The notes below the pieces were generated by a model. It saw only the letters and a list, made by a program, of their open reading frames with translations. It did no database searches and had not been told where the DNA came from. A program made the position numbers and the translations under genes. Shown here one piece after another: positions 8,563 through 14,692 of a stretch of 18,502 bases of DNA. Numbering within the stretch: the first letter of the stretch is position 1; every line of letters starts with the position of its first letter. Source of the DNA: Acinetobacter sp. (GTDB lineage: Bacteria > Pseudomonadota > Gammaproteobacteria > Pseudomonadales > Moraxellaceae); NCBI GenBank assembly GCA_030152275.1, contig JASLHF010000078.1, positions 1-18,502 of the forward strand, written 5' to 3'.

Positions 8563-8700
8563 AAAAAATCTGTTTCAAGTTTAAATTTGGCTGCTGTTCA
8601 AAAATTAAACCTGAAAAGAAGCTTATTGCTTTAAGTAATAAGGTCGCCGAACATTGTGGATGCCAGTACAAATCATCGGCTGCTACAGACCTTGTACCCT
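8515..8700 (-). ncRNA. Candidate small structured RNA, unnamed
   Basis: Read on the minus strand, the tract folds into successive hairpins and ends in an intrinsic terminator. The first pairs 8688-8693 with 8640-8645 (AAGGTC/GACCTT) and 8676-8680 with 8646-8650 (GCCGA/TCGGC) around a 7-base bulge, with a further inner TGG/CCA pairing. The second is AAGC/GCTT at 8619-8631. The third pairs GTTTAA with TTAAAC (8579-8610) plus TTTG/CAAA inside. The terminator is at 8528-8562. TATATA at 8700-8705 on the minus strand is a weak -10 without a good -35. Flanking genes are both on the plus strand, so the terminator serves neither. I recognise no Rfam family; the ends do not pair as in 6S RNA, and there is no tRNA-like, SRP or RNase P signature. 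Existence and ends are inferred. Confidence 0.45.
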
Positions 8701-8726
8701 ATATAACGAAACCGGCTTCAGTTTGG

Positions 8727-8766
8727 TTGACAATAAAATGAAAAAAAATTCATTTTTTTTTATACT
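8727..8766 (+). promoter_or_regulatory. Promoter-like boxes separated by homopolymer tracts
   Basis: A perfect -35 TTGACA (8727-8732) and a good -10 TATACT (8761-8766) are 28 bases apart, too far for a normal sigma-70 promoter. The interval holds A8 (8741-8748) and T9 (8753-8761), which also form an all-AT hairpin (8735-8742 with 8749-8756). It is probably the promoter region of the membrane protein gene at 8799, but the exact pairing of boxes is unclear. Confidence 0.3.
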
Positions 8767-8798
8767 GAGTGCATTCTTTTATTCAGGCCATGGTTTGA

Positions 8799-9248
8799 AT
8801 GTCACTAAAACGTTATTTTTTAATATTTTTTATCATCTGCGTACTGTCCAGCTGCCTGTGCGGTGTTTTGGCTGCGCTGCTGCCGGTTGGTTTGGGCGGG
8901 ATTTTAACTGCTGCACCGTATCTGATTGCGATGATTTGGTCATTGTATATCTTTTTAAAGCGTAATCAGCGCGCGCCTACGCAGCCTGAACGCAAATGCC
9001 TGACACTGGGCTATACCTTCATTTTTTGGGGCTACAATATTGCCTTTTTAATGGGCGGTGTAGCGCTGTTTGCTCGAACAGATCCGGAGATTTGGCAAAA
9101 CTTTCTGCTGTATCTGCAGCAGCCGCAGTTTGTCAGTCTTGTGGTCATTATGGGCCTGATTTTAGCTATCCCGCTGTATTTGCTGACATACTGGTTTTAT
9201 GGCCCGCAGGCTAAACGCATGGCGGTTAAAATGTTTGGACATGAATAA
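8799..9248 (+). CDS. Four-helix integral membrane protein, ABZJ_00895-like
   Basis: A 149-residue hydrophobic protein with four predicted membrane segments at about 5-27, 31-53, 69-91 and 111-134, and a basic loop (KRNQRAPTQPERK) between helices 2 and 3. It ends in YWFYGPQAKRMAVKMF. The overall layout resembles the uncharacterised ABZJ_00895 family known from Acinetobacter; I recall this from memory and cannot search. No catalytic motif is visible and I assign no function. AGG lies 11 bases before the ATG. TATACT at 8761-8766 could be its -10. It is followed after 75 bases by the SDR-like gene on the same strand, so the two may be co-transcribed. Confidence 0.8.
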   Translation: MSLKRYFLIFFIICVLSSCLCGVLAALLPVGLGGILTAAPYLIAMIWSLYIFLKRNQRAPTQPERKCLTLGYTFIFWGYNIAFLMGGVALFARTDPEIWQNFLLYLQQPQFVSLVVIMGLILAIPLYLLTYWFYGPQAKRMAVKMFGHE

Positions 9249-9323
9249 GGCTCATTGGCGCTTGAACAAAAAACCATCTTCATCTATAGATATTGAAAGC
9301 AGCGATTAGAATGAGATGATTTT

Positions 9324-10226
9324 ATGCATAAAGAGCGGGTTCTTATTACTGGCGCAAGCGGCTTCATTGGTACACGGCTCACCGAATATCTGCTGTCACA
9401 AGATTTTGCCGTAATTGGCTTAAGCCGGAACAAAGAACGTGTTTCGCGTCATCCTGACATGCTGTGGATCAGTCAGCTGGATGAGCTGAAAAGTGATCAG
9501 ATTGATTATGTAATCAATTTGGCTGGCGAGAATATCGGTCAAGGACGCTGGACAGCTGCGCGCAAGCAGCAGTTAATTCAGAGCCGGGTGCAGGCCACCG
9601 AAAATTTATACCGTTATTTGGCGCTGCGCCGCATTACACCCAAATGCATTATTTCCGGTTCAGCAGTGGGCTATTACGGCATTGATGCTGCTGAACAGTG
9701 GAAAACTGTTTGCACAGAAGACTCACCGCCGCAAAATATTTTTCAATCTGAGCTGTGTCAGCAATGGGAGCTGGCTGCTCGGCAGTTTCCAAATCAAAAT
9801 ACCAAAATCATCCGCCTAGGCATTGTGCTGTCGGGCAAAGGCGGTATTTTGCCGCAGATGCTTCGCCCTATCCGCGCCAATATTGCAGGAAAAATTGGCC
9901 ATGGCCGCCAGCCGGTGGTCTGGGTGCATATCCGTGATGTGCTGCAGGCGGTGGAGTTTTTAATGAACAAGCGGCCCGCCGCTGCAGTATTCAATCTGAC
10001 GGCGCCGGAGCAGGTCAGTCAGGCGGAATTTGCTGTTTTGGCGGCGCGCCAGCTGCATAAAAAACCGCTCCTGCAGGTGCCGGCCTGGCTGATGAAATGT
10101 ATGCTGGGCGAACAGTCGCAGCTGATTTTAAACGGTCAGTATGTCCAGCCCTGCGCGCTGCAAGAGGCGGGGTTTCAGTTTAAATTTAGCACCTTAAAAG
10201 AAGCGCTGGCTGATTTGCTGGATTAA
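9324..10226 (+). CDS. YfcH/TIGR01777 family NAD(P)-binding SDR-like epimerase
   Basis: An extended short-chain dehydrogenase/epimerase-like protein of 300 residues. The nucleotide-binding motif GASGFIG is at residues 10-16, NLAGENIGQGRW at 65-76 and SGSAVGYYG at 111-119, with the Tyr where the SDR catalytic residue is expected. The C-terminal 50 residues (PAWLMKCMLGEQSQLIL and onward) match the DUF1731 tail of the YfcH family. The reaction is unknown; E. coli YfcH is likewise uncharacterised. GAG lies eight bases before the ATG. The gene is complete, of normal family length and in line with the membrane protein gene upstream. It converges with thiO across 165 bases where I see no T-tailed terminator. 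Confidence 0.92.
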   Translation: MHKERVLITGASGFIGTRLTEYLLSQDFAVIGLSRNKERVSRHPDMLWISQLDELKSDQIDYVINLAGENIGQGRWTAARKQQLIQSRVQATENLYRYLALRRITPKCIISGSAVGYYGIDAAEQWKTVCTEDSPPQNIFQSELCQQWELAARQFPNQNTKIIRLGIVLSGKGGILPQMLRPIRANIAGKIGHGRQPVVWVHIRDVLQAVEFLMNKRPAAAVFNLTAPEQVSQAEFAVLAARQLHKKPLLQVPAWLMKCMLGEQSQLILNGQYVQPCALQEAGFQFKFSTLKEALADLLD

Positions 10227-10391
10227 ATGAAAGTGTGGGTGGTTGGCGAAGCGGAAGCCTGCGCAGGAATGCGCACTGCAACATGATCGCGGCGCGGTGC
10301 GTAAATATTTTGCCGGCTAGGATCATCGAGGCCATGCTGCTGAGACGCGGCGCTTATCGAGTGAATGCAAAATGTACGGGCTGTACCCTTA

Positions 10392-11504
10392 TCATTTACC
10401 CGTGGGTATCAGCCGGTCTGTACTGTAAGCTTTAGGATCTGCAATGGTGCGCTGCTGCAGCATAAGCTGGCGCAGCAATTGTGCAGAGGCAGGCCCCATG
10501 CATAGGCCATTGCGGTAATGCCCAAAATTGGCCCATAGATTGTCAAACTGCGCCATTTTGCCGATATAGGGCACGCCGGTTGGAGAGCCGGGTCTTAAAC
10601 CTGCCCACTGCTTGACCAATGGAAAATTTTGCAGTTCAGGCACCATGGCAATGCTGGCTTGATAAATATCCTGCTGGGTTTGCGCAGAGGCCCTTTGGTC
10701 AAAACCAATATGCTGCATGCTGGAGCCGCAGACGATATGGCCATCGGTGCGCGGAATTAAATACATGACCTCATTCATGCACATTGTCGGCAGCCAGTTC
10801 TCTGGCGTTTTGAACAGCAGCATTTGTCCTTGCACCGGTGCAACCGGAATGCTGAGCTGCAGCTGCTGAGACCAATGCTCTGACCAAGCGCCGCTTGCAA
10901 TAACGAACTGATCCGCTGCAAAGCGCTGGCCATTTTGCGCCTGCACGGCATTGACATAGCCATTTTTTAACTCAAAGCGTTCAATCCAGCTGTTCTCAAT
11001 AATGTCTGCATTCGGATGCTGCTTTAAATAGGCAATGATGGATTTCAGCAGGCGAGGATTGCGCACATTGGCAAGTTGCGGAAAATAAATGGCTTCTTTC
11101 AGCTGATCTGACACCCGAGGGTTAATCATTTCCAGCTGTTCCTGCTGCAGGTATTCACACTGTTGCATTGGTTCATTGTATTTGGCTGCGTAATGTAAGC
11201 CAATTTCAAAATCGGCTTGATCAAAAATCAGCATGCCGGTTTCATGAATTTCAAAATCAATACCGGAAATGGGCATTAATTTTTCATTCCACGACTGATA
11301 CAGCACTTTACCGTGTTGAGCCAAATCATTGACTGCTTGAGGATAGCGCCAAGGATACATGGGGGAGAGAATGCCGCCGCCAGCCCATGAGGCGGCTTTC
11401 CCCGCCTGCTGCTGGTCAAAAATACTGACTGTACAGCCGTGCTCAATCAATTCCAGTGCAGACAGCAGCCCGCTGATACCTGCACCGATAATGGCGATAT
11501 GCAT
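10392..11504 (-). CDS. thiO: ThiO-type glycine oxidase, FAD-dependent
   Basis: An FAD-dependent amine oxidase of the DAO family, 370 residues. ThiO oxidises glycine to dehydroglycine for the thiazole half of thiamine. The dinucleotide-binding motif GAGISG is at residues 7-12, the flavin-contacting SWAGGGILSPMYPW at 39-52, and the C-terminal GLRPGSPTGVPYIG (302-315) and GHYRNG (328-333) are typical of ThiO; R304 and R331 sit where the substrate-binding arginines of Bacillus ThiO are expected, by recall. No other thi genes are nearby, so the substrate is inferred from family. An AGG lies 11 bases before the ATG. It reads in the same direction as hemB but lies downstream of a strong hemB terminator, so it needs its own promoter or read-through; TACAAT at 11518-11523 is a possible -10 but would leave almost no leader. 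Confidence 0.88.
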   Translation of the reverse strand: MHIAIIGAGISGLLSALELIEHGCTVSIFDQQQAGKAASWAGGGILSPMYPWRYPQAVNDLAQHGKVLYQSWNEKLMPISGIDFEIHETGMLIFDQADFEIGLHYAAKYNEPMQQCEYLQQEQLEMINPRVSDQLKEAIYFPQLANVRNPRLLKSIIAYLKQHPNADIIENSWIERFELKNGYVNAVQAQNGQRFAADQFVIASGAWSEHWSQQLQLSIPVAPVQGQMLLFKTPENWLPTMCMNEVMYLIPRTDGHIVCGSSMQHIGFDQRASAQTQQDIYQASIAMVPELQNFPLVKQWAGLRPGSPTGVPYIGKMAQFDNLWANFGHYRNGLCMGPASAQLLRQLMLQQRTIADPKAYSTDRLIPTGK

Positions 11505-11548
11505 GTGCTTTTAACCTATTGTAAGGACCCAAAACTCAGAAAAATGAC

Positions 11549-11579
11549 AAAAAAAAGCCTCCCTCAAAAGAGGAAGGCT
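11549..11579 (-). terminator. Intrinsic terminator of hemB
   Basis: On the minus strand AGCCTTCCTC, loop TTTT, GAGGGAGGCT, then a run of seven T residues. The 10-bp stem has a single G-T wobble. It lies 10 bases past the hemB stop and about 45 bases before the thiO start. Confidence 0.88.
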
Positions 11580-11589
11580 GGGGTTTGGC

Positions 11590-12603
11590 TTATTTCATAT
11601 CTTTTAATTTAAGCGCCGCTTCTTCGGCAAAATATGTCCAAATACCGTCTGCACCGGCGCGGCGGCAGCTGAGCAGGGTTTCCATAATCACACTGTCTGA
11701 CAGCCAGCCGTTTTGAATTGCGCCCGCCAGCATCGCATATTCGCCGCTGACCTGATAAACAAAGGTCGGCACGCCAAAAGTGTCTTTTACTTCACGCACA
11801 ATATCTAAATAAGGCAGGCCCGGTTTAACAATCACCATATCAGCGCCTTCCTGCAAATCCAGCGCAATTTCGTGCAGCGCTTCAGCGCGGTTGCCGACAT
11901 CCATTTGATAATTGTATTTATTGCCGCCTTTTAAGTTGCTGGATGAGCCCAGCGCATCACGGAACGGGCCGTAAAAGCTGGAGGCATATTTGGCCGAATA
12001 GGCCATGATATTGGTATAAATATGGCCATTGGCTTCTAATGCCTGACGGATTGCGCCAATGCGCCCATCCATCATATCGCTTGGCGCGACCACATCTGCG
12101 CCAGCTTCGGCATGGCTGAGCGCCTGTTTTACCAAACATTCGACAGTTTCATCATTCAGCACATAGCCGCTTTCATCAATAATGCCGTCTTGGCCATGCG
12201 TTGTATACGGGTCAAGCGCGCCGTCCGTAATCAAGACCATTTCCGGCAGTTCTTTTTTTAACAGGCGGACGGTGCTTTGCACCAAGCCGTCTTCATGCCA
12301 CGCAGCTTCAGCCGTTAGGCTTTTATCTTCTTGCGGGGTCACGGGAAACAGCGCTAATTTGGATACGCCCAGTTCAAGCAAACGTTCCGCTTTTTTGACC
12401 AGCAGGTCGCCAGACAGGCGCTGAATGTTTGGCATGCTGGGAATGTCTTGGGCCTGATTTTGGCCTGGCAATACAAATACTGGGTAAATGAGATGATCTG
12501 CCGTCAGCTGGGTTTCACGAACCATGGCGCGCAGCTTGTCATTTTTGCGGATGCGGCGCATGCGGGTGGCAGGAAATGCTGGACGATTGAACGTATAGGT
12601 CAT
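11590..12603 (-). CDS. hemB: HemB, delta-aminolevulinic acid dehydratase (porphobilinogen synthase)
   Basis: HemB condenses two 5-aminolevulinate molecules to porphobilinogen in tetrapyrrole synthesis (337 residues, normal length). The Schiff-base lysines are K205 (SAKYASSFYGPFR) and K260 (MVIVKPGLPY), the same numbers as in Pseudomonas aeruginosa. The metal region reads DGALDPYTTHGQDG (127-140), lacking the three cysteines of zinc enzymes, which places it in the Mg-dependent class. I chose the ATG at 12603 (MTYTFNRPAFPATRMRR) because the family begins there and GAGA lies seven bases upstream; the frame stays open to an ATG at 12678, whose 25 extra residues fall in the divergent promoter region. 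It is divergent from the thioesterase gene and ends at a strong terminator. Confidence 0.97.
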   Translation of the reverse strand: MTYTFNRPAFPATRMRRIRKNDKLRAMVRETQLTADHLIYPVFVLPGQNQAQDIPSMPNIQRLSGDLLVKKAERLLELGVSKLALFPVTPQEDKSLTAEAAWHEDGLVQSTVRLLKKELPEMVLITDGALDPYTTHGQDGIIDESGYVLNDETVECLVKQALSHAEAGADVVAPSDMMDGRIGAIRQALEANGHIYTNIMAYSAKYASSFYGPFRDALGSSSNLKGGNKYNYQMDVGNRAEALHEIALDLQEGADMVIVKPGLPYLDIVREVKDTFGVPTFVYQVSGEYAMLAGAIQNGWLSDSVIMETLLSCRRAGADGIWTYFAEEAALKLKDMK

Positions 12604-12624
12604 AACAATCTCAATGATCAGTAT

Positions 12625-12653
12625 TAAACTTGCAGTTATTGTAGACTTATAAT
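12625..12653 (+). promoter_or_regulatory. Candidate sigma-70 promoter for the thioesterase gene
   Basis: A perfect -10 TATAAT (12648-12653) with a weak -35 TAAACT (12625-12630) at 17 bases spacing. It lies about 60 bases before the thioesterase ATG, in the 108-base divergent region shared with hemB. Confidence 0.5.
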
Positions 12654-12711
12654 CCTGCTTTAGGGCAACAGTCTTCATTTTTTTATTTAATTCAGGTTAT
12701 TCGGACAGGCT

Positions 12712-13209
12712 ATGACGGAAGCAGCAAAAAGTTGGACAGGAAATATTGGAACAGGTTCGGACATTCAGCTGAATGATATTTTAGAGAAAATTTGCCAAGC
12801 GTTTAATTCCTCTCCATTTTATTTGCATAATAATATGCAGATGCGCGTTGTGGACGGCCACATTGAAGCGCATGTCAACATGGCGCCAAATTTGATTGGC
12901 AATGTGGCTTTTGAAATTTTACACGGCGGCGTGGCAGCGACATTGCTCGACAGCATTGGCGGCATTTCTGCCATGGCAGAGCTGTATAGAAATAGTGCGC
13001 CGGAAGATATGGCGGAAACCAGCAAAAAAGTATCACGGCTAGCGACTGTGGATATGCGGGTAGATTATTTGGCGCCCGGACGCGGCCAGTATTTTACGGC
13101 GCGGGCAGAAGCGTTGCGCTTAGGGCGTAAGGGCTGCACTATGCGCATGACGATGCTAAATGATGAAGGAAAAGCCATCGCAGCCGCAATTGCGTCTTAT
13201 GCTTATTAA
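12712..13209 (+). CDS. YigI-like hotdog-fold acyl-CoA thioesterase
   Basis: A PaaI/YigI-type hotdog thioesterase of 165 residues, predicted to be cytoplasmic and to hydrolyse acyl-CoA. The hallmark HGGVAATLLDSIGG is at about 73-86, followed by VDMRVDYLAPGRGQ, which closely matches how I recall E. coli YigI (ILHGGV, IDLRVDYLRPGRG). The Asp of the LLD step is the usual catalytic-helix acid. The chain length preference cannot be read from sequence. The ATG at 12712 follows an AGG only three bases away and a GGA seven bases away. It is divergent from hemB, and no other fatty-acid genes are close. A hairpin at 13222-13263 may end its transcript. Confidence 0.9.
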   Translation: MTEAAKSWTGNIGTGSDIQLNDILEKICQAFNSSPFYLHNNMQMRVVDGHIEAHVNMAPNLIGNVAFEILHGGVAATLLDSIGGISAMAELYRNSAPEDMAETSKKVSRLATVDMRVDYLAPGRGQYFTARAEALRLGRKGCTMRMTMLNDEGKAIAAAIASYAY

Positions 13210-13221
13210 GGTCTGATTCAT

Positions 13222-13263
13222 CCGGCTCGTGCATCATCGTTTCAGATGGTGCGCGAAAGCCGG
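13222..13263 (+). terminator. Possible terminator or stem-loop after the thioesterase
   Basis: A long imperfect hairpin: CCGGCT pairs with AGCCGG, and inside it GCATCATC pairs with GATGGTGC (one G-T). It starts 13 bases after the stop. The downstream tract TATTTAGTGTTT is only moderately T-rich, so termination is uncertain. Confidence 0.45.
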
Positions 13264-13414
13264 TATTTAGTGTTTCTAAATGGGCATAAATGATTCTGAA
13301 AGCACGCAAAAAATAATCAATAAAATGTTGAAAAAAGATTGTATTTTAGGAAATTTATATCAGATTCCAAAAAAAGACTGGCCAGTTACATTTTATATTC
13401 TCAGAACATGATTA

Positions 13415-13443
13415 TTTACCTTTAAAATGCATCAAATTTTAAA
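13415..13443 (+). promoter_or_regulatory. Candidate promoter for emrAB
   Basis: A -35-like TTTACC (13415-13420) and a -10-like TTTAAA (13438-13443) at exactly 17 bases spacing, each four of six to consensus. It would give a leader of about 95 bases before emrA. Confidence 0.35.
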
Positions 13444-13470
13444 AAATGACTTTCTCATTGCAAGCATCAT

Positions 13471-13484
13471 GGACATAAATGTCC
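13471..13484. promoter_or_regulatory. Candidate operator dyad in the emrAB leader
   Basis: GGACAT-AA-ATGTCC, a perfect 6-bp dyad with a 2-base centre, placed about 20-35 bases after the start site implied by the candidate promoter and 62 bases before emrA. Emr-type pumps are commonly controlled by MarR or TetR repressors binding such dyads. No regulator gene is in the window, so a trans-acting repressor is inferred only. Confidence 0.35.
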
Positions 13485-13546
13485 GCAACTGCTTATTTGC
13501 AGCTGGAGTGCAGCGTGACCAAGTCTGTTAGATTTAGGAAAAATCA

Positions 13547-14686
13547 ATGACAGATGCTCAAAACACACTGCCAGAATCTCAGCAGCCTGATGATCAGGCG
13601 ATGAAGGCAAAACGGAAAAAAAGCCTCGGTTTCATTGCTGTTATTCTGATTATTGCAGCGGTTTTATATCTGATTTGGAAACTGTTTTTTAATCATTCGG
13701 TCAGCACAGATAATGCATATGTCGGTGCTGAAACGGCCTCCATCACCTCAATGGTGACGGGTCAGGTGGAACAGGTGATGGTCAGTGATACGCAGCAGGT
13801 CAAAAAGGGCGATGTGCTGGTGCAGGTTGATCCGCGTGATGCTGAAATTGCAGTAGCTCAGGCCAAAGCTGAATTGCTGAAAGCGCAGCGCCAATATAAG
13901 CAAACTGCGGCCAACAGCAGCGCGCTGAACTCGCAAGTCTTTGTCAGTGATGATGGCATTCACAGTGCAGAAGCGCAGGTGGAAAAGGCCAAAGCTGAAC
14001 TGGATAAAGCCAAAGATGAATTAAGCCGCCGTCAGAAGCTGAGCGCGTCCGGCGCGATTTCTAAAGAAGAGCTGAGTTCTGCCCAAAGCGCGATGCAAAA
14101 TGCGCAAGCGGGCTATAATTTGGCGCAGGCGGGTTTAGCCCAAGCTAAATCTAGCCAAAAAGCCGCGCAAAGCAATTTGGCAGCCAATGATGCTTTGATT
14201 CAGGGCAGTAATGAAAATTCGACTCCAGATGTGCTGGTGGCTCAAGCGAAGCTGAAACAGGCTGAGCTGGACTTGCAGCGCGCGGTGATTAAAGCGCCTT
14301 TTGATGGCGTGGTGACCAGCCGTAAAATTCAAATTGGCCAGCGCGTTGCGCCGGGCACAGTATTGATGATGCTGGTGCCAGAGTCGCAGCTGTATGTCGA
14401 TGCTAACTTTAAAGAAAGCCAGCTGGCAAAAGTGCGTCCGGGTCAAAAAGTAACGCTCACTTCAGATTTATACGGCGATGATGTGGAATATCACGGTACG
14501 GTTGTCGGTTTTTCTGGCGGTACCGGTTCTGCATTTGCCTTGATTCCTGCTCAAAATGCCACAGGCAACTGGATTAAAGTGGTACAGCGTTTGCCGGTGC
14601 GCATTCAGCTGGATCCGAAAGAATTGGCCGAACACCCGCTGCGTGTCGGTTTATCGATGGAAGCGAACATCGACCTGTCGAAGTAA
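13547..14686 (+). CDS. emrA: EmrA, membrane fusion subunit of EmrAB efflux pump
   Basis: The periplasmic adaptor (HlyD family) that links the EmrB transporter to an outer-membrane channel, 379 residues. A single N-terminal membrane helix spans about 26-48 with a basic cytoplasmic tail before it (MKAKRKK). The first lipoyl half runs from STDNAYVGAETASITS to KKGDVLVQVD (53-95); a long Ala/Lys/Gln-rich coiled-coil hairpin occupies about 96-245; the second lipoyl half begins IKAPFDGVVTSR (248-259); the beta-barrel follows from NFKESQLAKVRPGQ (287-300). TAGGA lies eight bases before the ATG, a good ribosome site. emrB starts six bases after the stop. No outer-membrane channel gene is in the operon, so it must recruit one from elsewhere. 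In Acinetobacter EmrAB has been linked to osmotic stress and colistin, from general knowledge. Confidence 0.94.
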   Translation: MTDAQNTLPESQQPDDQAMKAKRKKSLGFIAVILIIAAVLYLIWKLFFNHSVSTDNAYVGAETASITSMVTGQVEQVMVSDTQQVKKGDVLVQVDPRDAEIAVAQAKAELLKAQRQYKQTAANSSALNSQVFVSDDGIHSAEAQVEKAKAELDKAKDELSRRQKLSASGAISKEELSSAQSAMQNAQAGYNLAQAGLAQAKSSQKAAQSNLAANDALIQGSNENSTPDVLVAQAKLKQAELDLQRAVIKAPFDGVVTSRKIQIGQRVAPGTVLMMLVPESQLYVDANFKESQLAKVRPGQKVTLTSDLYGDDVEYHGTVVGFSGGTGSAFALIPAQNATGNWIKVVQRLPVRIQLDPKELAEHPLRVGLSMEANIDLSK

Positions 14687-14692
14687 CCGCCT

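Larger units (their letters stand above)
8123..8798. other. Large non-coding gap after ovoA
   Basis: No supportable protein gene in 676 bases; every frame is broken into short pieces or only overlaps the next gene. Contents: AGTTTTAAGC twice at 8121-8130 and 8141-8150, a long inverted repeat at 8186-8244, a small hairpin at 8250-8264, a 10-bp palindrome CGCAATTGCG at 8309-8318, and the minus-strand hairpin cluster and terminator at about 8515-8700. No T-tailed terminator for ovoA itself was found on the plus strand. Confidence 0.6.

Noticed and set aside
8515..8700. 6S RNA, SRP RNA, RNase P RNA or tRNA identity for the hairpin cluster
   Set aside because: The ends do not pair as in 6S, the SRP GGAAG-type loop and RNase P conserved cores are absent, and there is no tRNA T-arm.
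8654..8965. Plus-strand frame of 103 codons overlapping the membrane protein
   Set aside because: Different frame from the well-formed four-helix protein at 8799; its second half is a shifted reading of that gene.
10235..10435. Small plus-strand frame after the YfcH-like gene
   Set aside because: It overlaps the end of thiO and has neither homology nor a ribosome site.
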